Both the position numbers and the translations under genes were made by a program. Shown here piece after piece: positions 8,488 through 18,832 of a stretch of DNA of 64,000 bases (position 1 is the stretch's first letter; every line of letters begins with the position of its first letter). The stretch is from Bacteroidota bacterium (lineage in GTDB: Bacteria; Bacteroidota; Bacteroidia; Chitinophagales; JADJOU01), in contig JADJOU010000006.1 of assembly GCA_016713645.1 (NCBI GenBank), positions 62,001 through 126,000 on the forward strand, given 5' to 3'. The notes under the pieces are model-generated. The model searched no databases and had not been told where the DNA came from. It saw nothing but the letters and a program-made list of their open reading frames with translations.

Positions 8488-9489
8488 TTATTCACTTTTT
8501 ATGAGGTTATTAAATATCACGGCTCCCTTGAGCTTGTTTAACTCGTCTACCACGGGCAACAACAAGACGGGGAAGCTCACTTTTTTTACCGTTAATAACA
8601 TTTCGTTGATGGTATTAGTTTCAAAAATTTTCAATGGATTTTGGTTGACAAAATGACTCTTATCTATTTCATGGAAATGCTCAAAATCTTCTATCATTCC
8701 GCGGCGAATATCTGCATTGGTCGAAATCCCATAAAGCTGTTCGCCCTGTGTGATAAAAGTACAGCCCAGCTTGTATTCCTCTGTTTTTAAGAGCAATTTT
8801 TTTAAGCTCATCTCCTCGAAACATAGTACTGGCAGCTCTTCAAAAGGAATCATAAAATCGGCCACTTTAAATTGCGAAGGAACATTGCGCGATTTTAATT
8901 GAAGCATGGCTGCGCCCATATTCACATGATTGAGCAAATAGGAGCCCGATACAATGCCATGTACGCCCAAAAGGCGCAATACAAAAGAAACCTCATGATT
9001 GACCCCACCATCGACTTGTATTTGCAACTGAGGGAAATATTGCCGAATCCTTCTTATATATTCGAAATTCTCTTTCTTAAAAACGCCACCACTCTCTCCA
9101 GGACGCGTCGTCATCACCAATACATAGTTGATTTGATCGCGGTATTTGTGAATTTCTACAAATGGCGTTGTTGGGAGAATAGCCAATCCAACAGAACCTG
9201 CCAAATCAGGCGGGAAGATAATATCCTCTTCTATATTCTCCAATTGAAAACATACTTGCTCTATTTTATGCTCCCGAATCTTTTGAAAATATTTAGAGGG
9301 CTGTGCAGTGATGATATGCATATCTATAGAAGTCGCTGAGATCGAGCGAATAGCAGCCACATCTTCAAAAACATCTAAATTGTCACGACAGTCGATATGA
9401 AAAAAGTCCAAATTATATTCATCCAATTCCCTGACCACCGCATCAAGCGGTTCCTCTTTGTTGGAATATATGGAGGCGGAAATATACAT
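8488..9489 (-). CDS. Ribulose-phosphate 3-epimerase-like domain fused to CBS pair
   Basis: Residues 1-200 follow ribulose-phosphate 3-epimerase. Seen are ISASIYS (active-site Ser loop), FFHIDCRDN (metal ligands His and Asp), DMHIITAQPSKY (His ligand), VLVMTTRPGESGG and IQVDGGVNHEVSF (Asp ligand), then a GIVSGSYLL phosphate loop. Residues about 205-333 look like two CBS motifs, including LYGISTNADIRRG, reminiscent of the GIFTDGDLRR segment of KpsF/KdsD isomerases. Retained metal ligands suggest that the barrel can be active. The CBS pair may bind a nucleotide or sugar phosphate and tune it. It lies directly upstream of DAHP synthase, which consumes a pentose-phosphate product. Confidence 0.75.
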   Translation of the reverse strand: MYISASIYSNKEEPLDAVVRELDEYNLDFFHIDCRDNLDVFEDVAAIRSISATSIDMHIITAQPSKYFQKIREHKIEQVCFQLENIEEDIIFPPDLAGSVGLAILPTTPFVEIHKYRDQINYVLVMTTRPGESGGVFKKENFEYIRRIRQYFPQLQIQVDGGVNHEVSFVLRLLGVHGIVSGSYLLNHVNMGAAMLQLKSRNVPSQFKVADFMIPFEELPVLCFEEMSLKKLLLKTEEYKLGCTFITQGEQLYGISTNADIRRGMIEDFEHFHEIDKSHFVNQNPLKIFETNTINEMLLTVKKVSFPVLLLPVVDELNKLKGAVIFNNLIKSE

Positions 9490-9581
9490 CTAGAGGTGCA
9501 AATTTAATCAATTCAAAGGATGAATTGCAAAAACTTAATATTGCTTCTAAACAGAAATTCCCCTGACTAACAAAATCAAAA

Positions 9582-9589
9582 TATATTTG
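9582..9589 (+). promoter_or_regulatory. Bacteroidota -7 promoter element before the acyltransferase gene
   Basis: TATATTTG matches TAnnTTTG and lies 37 bases before the start codon at 9627, in the divergent gap with the epimerase-CBS gene. No convincing TTG element was seen upstream. Confidence 0.4.
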
Positions 9590-9626
9590 TAACATGGGTT
9601 TCCTATGATGGTTTCTCATACAGCCC

Positions 9627-10754
9627 ATGTCTCCATTTTTGCCTATATTGATTTACATCGCGGCATACATCACCGCTTATATACTCTCAAAAAATTTTGG
9701 AGCTATTGCCAGAGAGGGGCGATATGAAACCATCGATGGTTTGCGAGGCTTCTTGGCAATAGGCGTATTTATTCATCACGCTGCTATTTGGCAACAATTC
9801 GCTACAACTCATGTATGGCAAAGCCCCAAATCGAATGTATATAATCAAATTGGCTTATCCAGCGTCATGCTCTTTTTTATGATTACCAGTTTTTTATTTA
9901 CTTCAAAACTATTAAATACCGAACCTGCACCTTTTGATTGGCGTAAATTCTTCTTCGCGCGCTTTAAGCGACTTGCTCCCATGTATTATTTCTCCTTAAT
10001 TTTATTGCTCATCATTGTCGCTATACAGAGTGATTTTATCATAAAAACTTCCCATGAAGAACTGATGAAATCAATGGCGCATTGGGCGCTTTTCGCGCTG
10101 CACGATTCTCCCGACATCAATCAATTGCCGCAGACTTCCATCATCAATGCGGGCGTCATTTGGTCTTTGTCCTATGAGTGGCTATTCTACTTCAGTTTGC
10201 CCTTATTTGCATTTTTATTATCTCCTGCTAAAAGTCAATTTCTCTGGCTAATGCTCTCTATGGGATTCATCTCAATATTCTTTTGGGCGCAGGGATTTAT
10301 GCCCTATCCATTGCTCGCTTTTGCCTTTGGTGCCATCCCTGCTTTTTTTAAGAAGTACAGCGCGTATTCCCCTCAAATCAATCAAAACTTCGCGAGTATT
10401 TTTATCATTGGATTGCTTGCTTTGTTATGCACTTCCTACCACCCTTATAGTATCACCAATATGATGATATTGGCGGCAATATTCTTCACAATCACGCTCG
10501 GCTCAGATTTCTTTGGATTCCTTAAAAATCCAGTTATTCAGTTTCTAGGAGACATCAGCTATAGCACATATTTATTGCACGGAATTATACTCTATACGGT
10601 TTTTAATTTGGTCCTAGGAATAACGCATACAGCTAAACTAAGTTCTGCGGAGTACTCCATGTATATCGTCTTTTTGACGCCTTTACTCGTGCTCTTAAGT
10701 TATTTATGTTTTCGATACATTGAATCCCCCTTTCTCAAAAAGCAATCGAGATGA
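9627..10754 (+). CDS. Acyltransferase 3 family membrane protein (OafA-like)
   Basis: The 375-residue protein has about ten hydrophobic segments and the acyltransferase-3 signature near residues 35-50 (YETIDGLRGFLAIGVFIHHA), with the active-site-type His in FIHHA, and FARFKRLAPMYYFSL near 110. Family members O-acetylate or succinylate lipopolysaccharide, peptidoglycan or exported sugars at the inner membrane. Its stop overlaps the start of the next gene by 4 bases (ATGA), so the two are likely translationally coupled. Substrate unknown. Confidence 0.88.
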   Translation: MSPFLPILIYIAAYITAYILSKNFGAIAREGRYETIDGLRGFLAIGVFIHHAAIWQQFATTHVWQSPKSNVYNQIGLSSVMLFFMITSFLFTSKLLNTEPAPFDWRKFFFARFKRLAPMYYFSLILLLIIVAIQSDFIIKTSHEELMKSMAHWALFALHDSPDINQLPQTSIINAGVIWSLSYEWLFYFSLPLFAFLLSPAKSQFLWLMLSMGFISIFFWAQGFMPYPLLAFAFGAIPAFFKKYSAYSPQINQNFASIFIIGLLALLCTSYHPYSITNMMILAAIFFTITLGSDFFGFLKNPVIQFLGDISYSTYLLHGIILYTVFNLVLGITHTAKLSSAEYSMYIVFLTPLLVLLSYLCFRYIESPFLKKQSR

Positions 10755-13342
10755 ATCAATCAAAAAGGCTCAAACTATTATTCAACATGTTAAAGGAGAT
10801 CCGCCTTAGTTTCTTTATTCCCCTTTGTATATGTAGAATCGGATTTACACAAACCTTTACTGAATTAGGGCCCATAACTGCTCCAAGCCAGCACATCGGA
10901 GCAATAGGCGCTATTCTCCCAATTGGGAATATAATGGGAAAGCATATCGCTATATGCAATGGATTTAATGGCTCAAACGCCATTTATAGAACGGAAAATT
11001 ATCGCGCAACTAACCCCATTTGGACCAGAGTAGATGGGGAAAATCAACAGACAAACGACGGGCCAATTTATTGCTTCGCTCAAAATCCAAACAATCCAAA
11101 TGAAGTTTTAGCGTTGAGAAATTCTCCAAAACACGGCACGAGAATTTCTGTTTCAAAAGACGCAGGGGCAAATTGGATTCAAACAGAAGGCATAAACAAA
11201 CACCCATCTGTTCGCAATGCTTTTAAATGGAGGGACGTGAACAACGGACAAATCGGTCTGTTTGGAACCAATACAATTGACAAAATTATTTTTTCTCGGG
11301 CTGTTTTTCATCCTCAATCTAATAGCCAAAATCATCCTAAACCGCTGATTATTGGATTGAGCAGCAACCATATCTATTGTACCGATTTAAGCAAAAAATT
11401 CAGTTACCAACATGCGACATGGTTGAATATCTTGAGCTATATGCATCTCCCTGGCCATGTCTTTGTAGATATTATTGAAGACCCCAAGCACGATGGTTGG
11501 TTTTGGGTTCAGACCAATACAGGTATTTTTTATTTACACTTATATGAAACCGCGGGATTTAAGAAGCATGTGAATGCATTAGGCATGGATACCTTTCTGC
11601 TTCAAAATGGAATTGCCAATGAAATTTATACCAATTTAGATCCTGCACATGGCCTATCGGCGAGAAATCCTCAACTGGGAATTACAAAAATCATCAATGC
11701 TAAAATGTCCGTTGACAATAAGAATGATTTATACATTTCTTATCGCGTAATTGCGAAAAATGTAACGCATGATATCATTGAACATATTAAAATAGATATA
11801 GACTTTCATGAAAAAGTGCCGATAATAAAAAAAGCATTTTACATGATTGCACAAAACATCAATGCCAATCCCACGCTGCCATCAGCCCACAGAGGTGAGT
11901 ATGTATTCAATCCCGCCGATCCGAGATTCATCTATTATGAAGACCCATACAGCAGACAGATGAATGAATTGAAATTAAATAATCTTCAGGGTCTTTCCTC
12001 TTCGATAAATGTTAGAGGGATAGCATCAGATTGCCATCAAGACGTCAGAACAATCGTTTTGAGAAATACGCCGAGAGACACAGCATCAGATTTTACAACA
12101 GAATTATTTATTGGGAATGATGGGGGAATCTCTTTTTCCGCTAATATTGAGGCGATAAATCTCACCAGCATCAATGGCATAGGTTTGAATATTAATCGTT
12201 TTTGGAATGTCGGAGTCTCACAAAATCTACCCGATTATATTTTAGGTGGAGCACAAGATGGCAACCATTATATTTTTAACAACAATGTTCCAAGCTTATA
12301 TAGGCCAGGCTATGGCGATGGATTTAAAGCCATATTCAATCCGTTTCAGCAATTGAATAAAGACAATATCGACAATCCCCCCGTCTTTTTTAATTCCAAT
12401 GAATACATTGGATCAATGAATCCGCATTCCTCTAGTTTTGTCTCTTCAGGGCCAAATAATTTCAGTCGAATTCCCTATATTTTGAGCAGCAAATCTAAGA
12501 GGGAATCTCTTCAATTGATATGCACCGATGCAGGTTATAATGGATTTCAAAATATCCATAGGGTCTTGTATAATCCTATATCCAACACTTCCTCAATCAG
12601 CCTTTTGGGCAATTATCCCAATGGACAATCTTCCATAGAAATAAACCACATTGACCCGGGAAATGGCTCGTCAATCAAACAAATGCGGGTGCATACAGGG
12701 CATATCAATGGACTTGTTGAATCTAAGTTAGATTCAAATACCTATTACTTTACGCGAGCATCTACCATTTGGTATAATAACGACCACCTCGAACAAGTTG
12801 GAGGTGTCTATTGCTTAAAAGGCACATCTGTAAATGATTTAACGGGCAGTTTAATGGAAGATTCGGTGCTGCATCAAATGAATTCACTGTCAGCTAGCAC
12901 ACCACTTTCTGATGGAGCAAGTGTCAATTGCGTTGAAACTGGCATAGGGCATGTATTTGGTTTCGGACCGATGAAAGAGATTGTATTTATAGGATTAAGT
13001 GCGGGAGTATTGGGAGCCAATGTTTTCTTTTGTTATCCTGATAACAATATTCAATGGCGCAATATCAGCGAAGGTCTTGGAGCGGGGATTTCAATCAATT
13101 GCTTAAAGTACGATCAAGTAAATGGGATATTATATGCAGGCACGAATGAGGGGCTTTACAAAATCAATTTTCGCAAATTAAATCCATTCTCTTCCTGGGG
13201 GAAAATAAATAGCATCCCGAATATCCCCATTATGGATCTCGATATTCAAACCACTCAAGGAATCCTTTATGCTGCGAGTTTTGGTGGGGGAATGTTTAAA
13301 GCCTCCTTAAAGGGATACTCTACTTTACCTCAGCAAAAATAG
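10751..13342 (+). CDS. Large secreted Asp-box/beta-propeller-like protein
   Basis: The 863-residue product starts by overlapping the acyltransferase stop. A better start may be the Met 13 codons in (MLKEIRLSFFIPLCICRIGFTQ), which gives a clean signal peptide. An Asp-box (SVSKDAGANW) near residue 135 and repeated W/G-rich strands such as YAGTNEGLYKI and YAASFGGGMFK near the C-terminus suggest BNR-type beta-propellers, as in sialidases and VPS10-like sensors, but no catalytic triad is evident. No type IX sorting domain is recognised at the C-terminus. It is probably periplasmic or outer-membrane bound. Function unknown; the coupling to the acyltransferase suggests that its product might be acylated or act on the same glycan. 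Confidence 0.65.
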   Translation: MNQSKRLKLLFNMLKEIRLSFFIPLCICRIGFTQTFTELGPITAPSQHIGAIGAILPIGNIMGKHIAICNGFNGSNAIYRTENYRATNPIWTRVDGENQQTNDGPIYCFAQNPNNPNEVLALRNSPKHGTRISVSKDAGANWIQTEGINKHPSVRNAFKWRDVNNGQIGLFGTNTIDKIIFSRAVFHPQSNSQNHPKPLIIGLSSNHIYCTDLSKKFSYQHATWLNILSYMHLPGHVFVDIIEDPKHDGWFWVQTNTGIFYLHLYETAGFKKHVNALGMDTFLLQNGIANEIYTNLDPAHGLSARNPQLGITKIINAKMSVDNKNDLYISYRVIAKNVTHDIIEHIKIDIDFHEKVPIIKKAFYMIAQNINANPTLPSAHRGEYVFNPADPRFIYYEDPYSRQMNELKLNNLQGLSSSINVRGIASDCHQDVRTIVLRNTPRDTASDFTTELFIGNDGGISFSANIEAINLTSINGIGLNINRFWNVGVSQNLPDYILGGAQDGNHYIFNNNVPSLYRPGYGDGFKAIFNPFQQLNKDNIDNPPVFFNSNEYIGSMNPHSSSFVSSGPNNFSRIPYILSSKSKRESLQLICTDAGYNGFQNIHRVLYNPISNTSSISLLGNYPNGQSSIEINHIDPGNGSSIKQMRVHTGHINGLVESKLDSNTYYFTRASTIWYNNDHLEQVGGVYCLKGTSVNDLTGSLMEDSVLHQMNSLSASTPLSDGASVNCVETGIGHVFGFGPMKEIVFIGLSAGVLGANVFFCYPDNNIQWRNISEGLGAGISINCLKYDQVNGILYAGTNEGLYKINFRKLNPFSSWGKINSIPNIPIMDLDIQTTQGILYAASFGGGMFKASLKGYSTLPQQK

Positions 13343-13385
13343 AGGCATACCATTGTTGAAATCAAATTAAAAAAAGGAACTTTCG

Positions 13386-15212
13386 TTATTTTTCTTTTTC
13401 TAGAAAATACGTTTTCATCAGGCCTTTCCCTTTTACCTCCATTTCTCCTCTTTCAACAAATCGATAAGCACTTTCTGACAATTCATTTTTAAAATCTTCA
13501 CTCACATGAATCTTTCCCGGAACGCCGTGACTTTCCATTCTCGATGCCGTATTGACAGAATCTCCCCAGAGATCATAGGCAAATTTATTTTCTCCGATGA
13601 CCCCTGCAATCGCCCTACCACAATGCAATCCTACGCGTATCTGCAATTCAGAATTTGTTTTCTGTCGATAGACTTTCATATATTCAATTACTTCTTGAGC
13701 AAATGCTGCTGCTCGCTCAGCATGATCTTCGCAATCAATGGGAACCCCTGCCACTGCCATATATGCATCCCCGATGGTCTTGATTTTTTCCAAACCATGT
13801 TTGCGTGCGATGCGATCAAACTCAGAGAATATTTCATTCAACATGGATAACAATTCATCTGGAGATATGAGTTGAGATAATTGCGTAAAGCCTACAATAT
13901 CACTAAAGAAGACAGATACATTTTCGTGCAAGTCTGCAATTTGCTTTTCTCCTTCCAAAATGCGCTCTGCAATTTATGCCGGTAAAATATTCAATAGTAT
14001 TTTCTCTTGCTCTTGAAAACGCGCCAATTTAACTTGTCTATCTCGCTCCGCCTCATCCACTTTTCGCCTGTTCTCTAATTGGATGGCCTTCTGATTTGCC
14101 TCTTCACTTTGAACTTCTTTTTCTATCTCGTGATAATGTTCAAATTGAATATAGCCCTCTTTCCAACGATTTTCTGACTTATATAATTCAGCGAGATGTT
14201 TATGAAAAATAATTAGAAAAGATTGAATCCCCAATTCTTTGCTGATTTCAATCGCTCTGAGCAAATATTCTTCTGCTTTTTTGTCATCATAGGAATCTAA
14301 GTTTGTGTTGGAAAATACAATCCCCATATTCCCCAATACATTGGCAATTCCTGATTTCGCGCCGATCTCCTCATAGATTGCAAGTGATCGATTGAAATAT
14401 TCAAGTGATTTTTCGGCATTGCCCAATTCCTTGCACACACATCCTATATTCATTGTTATCAGAGCAATCTCTGATTTGTTCTCAATTTCTTCATTGATAG
14501 CAAGTGCTTTTAACATGTATTCCATGGCTTCTTGACTGGCACCTTGGGCTTGATATAAAAGGCCAATATTTGCAGTAACTGCAGCGACACCAGATTTTTC
14601 GCCTAATTCGTCATGCAGTTCTAGTGCGCTTTTACAATACTTTAAAGCTACCTCATAGGATTCTAGTTCGATATAAATCAATCCAATATTTGCAATAAGC
14701 CTAGCAACACCGGATTTATTGCCATTTTTCTCTTCAATGGTGAGTGCTTTTGCAGAAAATTCTAACGCTTTATCAAAAGATCCTAGAGAGAGATATATTG
14801 TTCCGATATTGCCGATGACATTGACTTGATTTGGTTCATCTCCAATATCTTCATATGCGGCTAAAGCCTTAGTGGAATATTCCAACGACCGCTCATAAGC
14901 CCCCAATAAAAAATTCGCTTTAGAGCTGAGATGCAGCGATTTTGCCTTTGCTTCAAGAAGTTTATGTTCCTCTGCTAAATGAAGTATTTTATCTATGAGG
15001 ATAAGCGCATCTTCATACCTACCTTGTCTCAGGTAGACATTCACCATGACCAATTGAGCTTTTGCGAAGAGCGCTTGATCAATTTCAGAGGATGTATTTC
15101 CTTCCTGAATTTTTATGATAACGCCATTTGCCAAATCTAGTGCTTCGGTCAAATGATCCTTGTCTAATTCCGCATTCGCTAAGTCAATTTGTGCATGCCA
15201 TTCTTGTGCCAT
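13386..15212 (-). CDS. TPR-domain adenylate/guanylate cyclase with an in-frame stop
   Basis: Residues 1-350 are a chain of TPR repeats with a strong 40-residue period (GDEPNQVNVIGNIGTIYLSL, then SGVARLIANIGLIYIEL and so on). A coiled-coil linker ending ILLNILPA and a class III cyclase domain follow (HENVSVFFSDIVGFTQ, KTIGDAYMAVAGVP, LRIRVGLHCG-like IQIRVGLHCGRAIAGV). The metal-binding Asp residues are present. A TAA at 13974-13976 falls in frame exactly where the conserved LPA(E/Q)IAERIL linker needs Glu or Gln, with perfect continuation after it. So this is a nonsense substitution, a read-through site or a sequence error, not a frameshift. A UUG lies soon after the stop and could restart translation. 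Confidence 0.8.
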
Positions 15213-15289
15213 CTTGTTTCACTTTGAATCAAATATATATATATTTAAAACAAATTGCGTACTAGAAAAACACGAAATGCTTTGAGATT

Positions 15290-16074
15290 TTAATCTCCAT
15301 CGAGCATATTGCCCAATCCGCCTAAGATACTTCCCTCTTCTCTTCTGCCGGAAGCGCCCGAATAAGCGAGAATTCTGCTCGCGAGACGACTGATTGGTAG
15401 CGATTGCATCCATACTTTACCGCTTCCTTTGATTACTGCAAAGAAGACTCCTTCACCGCCGAAGAAAGTATTTTTAATCCTCCAACAAATTGAATGTCAA
15501 AGTCAATGCCGCTTGTATAAGCCACGATACAACCCGTGTCAATTCTCAAAACTTCGCCCGGTACGACTGTTCGCTCGATGATATGTCCTCCCGCATGAAC
15601 GAATGCCATGCCGTCGCCTTCTAATTTTTGCATGATGAATCCTTCACCGCCGAATATCCCTGTTCCCAATTTTTTCTGAAATTCAATACCTATGGAAACC
15701 CCTTTAGCTGCGCATAAAAAGGCATCTTTTTGACAGAGCAATCTTCCGCCCATTTGACTCAAATTGATGGGAATGATTTTGCCTGGATATGGAGAAGCGA
15801 AAGAGACGCGGCTCTTATTGGCTGAAGTATTCGTAAATGCCGTCATAAATAAACTCTCGCCGGTGAGCAATCGCTTTCCCGCGGAAAATAGTTTTCCCAT
15901 AAATCCAGATTGCCCGCCACTGCCATCGCCAAAAATGGTCTCCATTTGAATGCCATTTTCCATAAACATCATGCCGCCCGATTCTGCAACGACTGTCTCA
16001 TTTGGATCGAGCTCAATTTCTACACATTGCATTTCCTCTCCAAAAATCTTGTAATCTATCTCGTGATTTATCAT
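15290..16074 (-). CDS. AIM24/TIGR00266 family protein (two frameshifts)
   Basis: The protein opens with NHEIDYKIFGEEMQCVEIEL and has Gly-rich beta structure (GSGGQSGFMGKLFSAGKRLL, FIMQKLEGDGMAFVHAGG), as in the AIM24/TIGR00266 family of trimeric proteins with a TRAP-like fold. As read, the frame stops at 15433, but one extra A in the run near 15472 restores NTFFGGEGVFFAVIKGSGKV and then MQSLPISRLASRIL. Removing one G near 15336 continues to the terminal GGLGNMLDGD and a TAA at 15290. The repaired length is about 260 residues, normal for the family. Function is unknown even where the structure is known. It stands alone. Confidence 0.8.
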
Positions 16075-16256
16075 GTTTTGTTTTTTAAGGCAAAAATAAA
16101 GGCTTATTTTTCTATATTCGTTAAATTGATTTAAAATAAAATAAAAATTCCTTACTTTTATCCAATTCTATTGAAGTAATAGGTAAAAAGTCAAAATTTA
16201 CTTTGATAGTTGGATACAATTTTTACTTTAGTGTTAAATTTCAAAATATTCGACAT

Positions 16257-17588
16257 ATGAAAATAATCAAAATCTTAATTCTCTTCGCATTTATAGGCGC
16301 TCAATTGCCTTCATTTGCTCAAGACAAGCAATTGGCGAAAGCATCTGCACTTATTCAAAAAGCAGTAGCAGAAAAAGAAAAAGGAAAACAAATGGAGATG
16401 ATCCAAAAAGTATTGGAGATCTACAAAGAAATTAAGATGATGAAAGAAGGCTACAAAGCCAGTGGAGATGCTTTCTTTGACGCAGGAGATTTGACGAGTG
16501 CTGCTAGATATTACGTAAAATGCGATAAGGCAGAAAAGAAAGAGGGTTATGAGAAAATAGGAAAAGCCTATATCGACGAAGCTTTCAACGATCCTAAAAC
16601 GGAGGCAAAGACGATGAAAAAAGCCTTGGATAATTTGAACAAGGGAATCGGAAATAGCGAGGCATGTCGCGTTATTGGCGATGCATATTTTGATAAAGGA
16701 GAAGATCAATACCCTAAAGCACTCGAATATTACGTCAATGGCGGCATCGTAGAAGGCATTAAGAGAATCGCTGATTTATACTATGCAGGGAATGTTACAC
16801 AGAAAAGCCTAACACCTGAGACATACGCAAAAATGCGCAATAACGAAGGATATAGAATCGCTGGAGATATTTACTATGAGAAAAAAGAATTTGGGAAAGC
16901 ATTTGAATTCTACAGCCTTGGCGGCAATGTAGAGGGCTTTAGAAAATACGCAGATGCAATTTATGATCAAGGAAAAGTACAAGAAGCTAATTCTATGTAT
17001 GAGCGTGTGGCGGATTCTATGAAATCTAAAGAGCAATTCGACGAGATGAAAACCATGGCAGCTACAGCTGTTTCTAAAGCGAACTATGCATTAGCAGCTA
17101 AGATATACGATAAACTTGCAGATAAAACACTTGCTACGCGATACACAGCTTATGCAATGTTGATGGATATGAACTTTTTCGAAGCGCGTGATTTGTTGAA
17201 AAAAGAAAATGTGGTAGACTTGCCTAAAGCCATCGATGCAGCAATCAACCAATTGAGCAGTTTGCAACAATACAATATGATATTTGGCGACATCAAAAAC
17301 GGTGTACCACAAGTGAATATGAAAGAAGATCCAAATACCAAAGAAATGAAGCCAGACAAGTCTGATTTGAAAGCGGTAGAAGATTATTACAATACGAACA
17401 AAGAAGGTATTGCAGATAATGTGTACAAAGTGTCAGAGGCGATGGTTAAAATTGTAAACCCAGAATTAAAGCGTTTGATGATGCAGAAATTCTTGCAATT
17501 CAAAGCTGTGAGAACCATATTGGACAACAATACTTTCCAAAAGAAAATGTTGAAACCACAAATCCAAGGCAAGGACGTTGTATTATAA
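16257..17588 (+). CDS. Secreted TPR-like repeat protein
   Basis: The start chosen is ATG at 16257, giving a signal peptide (MKIIKILILFAFIGAQLPSFAQ); an upstream in-frame Met would hide it. The rest is about 420 residues of helical repeats of TPR/Sel1 type (ARYYVKCDKAEKKEGYEKIG, AFEFYSLGGNVEGFRKYADA). No catalytic motif is seen. It is probably a periplasmic scaffold. A stem-loop terminator follows 30 bases after the stop. I do not recognise a named family. Confidence 0.7.
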   Translation: MKIIKILILFAFIGAQLPSFAQDKQLAKASALIQKAVAEKEKGKQMEMIQKVLEIYKEIKMMKEGYKASGDAFFDAGDLTSAARYYVKCDKAEKKEGYEKIGKAYIDEAFNDPKTEAKTMKKALDNLNKGIGNSEACRVIGDAYFDKGEDQYPKALEYYVNGGIVEGIKRIADLYYAGNVTQKSLTPETYAKMRNNEGYRIAGDIYYEKKEFGKAFEFYSLGGNVEGFRKYADAIYDQGKVQEANSMYERVADSMKSKEQFDEMKTMAATAVSKANYALAAKIYDKLADKTLATRYTAYAMLMDMNFFEARDLLKKENVVDLPKAIDAAINQLSSLQQYNMIFGDIKNGVPQVNMKEDPNTKEMKPDKSDLKAVEDYYNTNKEGIADNVYKVSEAMVKIVNPELKRLMMQKFLQFKAVRTILDNNTFQKKMLKPQIQGKDVVL

Positions 17589-17620
17589 TTCAGACAAGTA
17601 TTTTTATTAATAAAACAGAT

Positions 17621-17644
17621 AACCCCTGCCGAAAGGTCGGGGTT
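17621..17644 (+). terminator. Stem-loop terminator after the TPR gene
   Basis: AACCCCTGCC and GGTCGGGGTT pair with one mismatch around a GAAA tetraloop. The downstream T run is weak (ATTCATTAG), so termination may be partial before the CoA-transferase gene 30 bases on. Confidence 0.6.
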
Positions 17645-17674
17645 ATTCATTAGAGAGATTGAGCACAAAAAATT

Positions 17675-18327
17675 ATGTTGACAAAAGAACAAATCGCAAT
17701 TCGAATTGCACGTGAAGTAAAAGATGGCATGTATGTAAATTTAGGAATCGGAATTCCGACACTCGTTGCCAATTATATCCCAGAGGGAATCAATGTAGTC
17801 TTGCAATCAGAGAACGGCCTATTGGGCATGGGTCCTTTCCCTATAGAAGGGCAAGAAGATGCAGACTTAATCAATGCAGGTAAGCAAACGATCACGACTT
17901 TGCCAGGTTCTTCTATCTTTGATTCCGCAATGAGCTTTGGAATGATTCGCGCTCAGAAAGTGGATTTAACCATTCTTGGAGCTATGGAAGTATCGGAACA
18001 AGGCGATATCGCCAATTGGAAAATTCCCGGTAAAATGGTCAAAGGAATGGGCGGTGCGATGGATCTAGTCGCCTCGGCAAAGAATATCATCGTCGCTATG
18101 CAACACTGCAGCAAAGACGGACAATCAAATTATTGCCTCAATGCTCCTTGTCATTGACAGGTATAAAATGCATTAAAAAAGTAGTCTCTGATATCGCAGT
18201 TTTGGACATCACCGATGAGGGGTTTGTATTATTGGAGCGCGCACCAGGAATCAGCGTCGAGGAGATTATCGCAAAAACAGCAGGAAAGCTCATCGTAAGA
18301 GGGGAGATTCCGGAGATGGTGTTTTAG
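17675..18327 (+). CDS. scoB: 3-oxoacid CoA-transferase subunit B (frameshifted)
   Basis: It carries KDGMYVNLGIGIPTLVANYI and the catalytic glutamate motif SENGLLGMGPFP of family I CoA-transferase beta subunits, which move CoA between succinate and acetoacetate in ketone-body use. The frame breaks near 18128. One extra A (AAAA for AAA) joins CSKDGQSKLLPQCSLSLTG to the downstream frame ending GEIPEMVF, for a normal length of about 217 residues. Subunit A normally adjoins it but is not in the window on either side, so it must be elsewhere or lost. The break is probably a sequence error. Confidence 0.88.
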
Positions 18328-18462
18328 TAGATTTTTTACTCAATTAGAAGTACTTTTGATGGCTGCGCTATTTTCGATCAAGAATTTCAGATTGGAGGTT
18401 GCCACTGTTTATTTTCCATCTACTTTAATTAAAAGAAAAAACCTAGGAAATTACTTGATAAT

Positions 18463-18822
18463 TTATATTCCCTGACTCAATAAATAATCCCTCAATTGAT
18501 ATAAAAAGTCCAAGACTTCATCAAGTTCTAATTCCATATATGTTTCACTATTATCCCACCCATCTACCACCCAAGCCGGACCATTATTAGCAACTAAAAT
18601 TCTTCCTGGAGAATTTTCAAGTCCAATTTCAAAAGAATTAAATCCTTCTTTTGTTTTATACTTTCCCACTTTACAAGTTTTGACTAATTCAATGTCCTCT
18701 TTGACAATATCTGATTGCCATCTCATCCATCCAAGATTTCCTAACGATTTATATTTGTCTTCTTCTGGTATGATTTCTACAAACTTAGTTGTTATATCAT
18801 ATTTAAATTCATATACTGCCAT
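18463..18822 (-). CDS. Small immunity-like protein next to the EndoU-like fragment
   Basis: This is an acidic 119-residue protein without a signal peptide (GWMRWQSDIVKEDIELVKTC near 30-50; ELELDEVLDFLYQLRDYLLS at the end). I do not recognise a family. The reason to call it an immunity gene is position: it starts 11 bases after the end of an EndoU-like toxin fragment, the last element of a polymorphic-toxin locus, and small acidic proteins in that place usually bind and block the toxin upstream. A promoter of its own is not seen. The immunity role is inference. Confidence 0.5.
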   Translation of the reverse strand: MAVYEFKYDITTKFVEIIPEEDKYKSLGNLGWMRWQSDIVKEDIELVKTCKVGKYKTKEGFNSFEIGLENSPGRILVANNGPAWVVDGWDNSETYMELELDEVLDFLYQLRDYLLSQGI

Positions 18823-18832
18823 AATTTCTAAA

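Noticed and set aside
15219..15413. A separate 64-codon gene after the AIM24 gene
   Set aside because: It is the AIM24 C-terminus read in the wrong frame; repairing two indels gives the family's normal ending.
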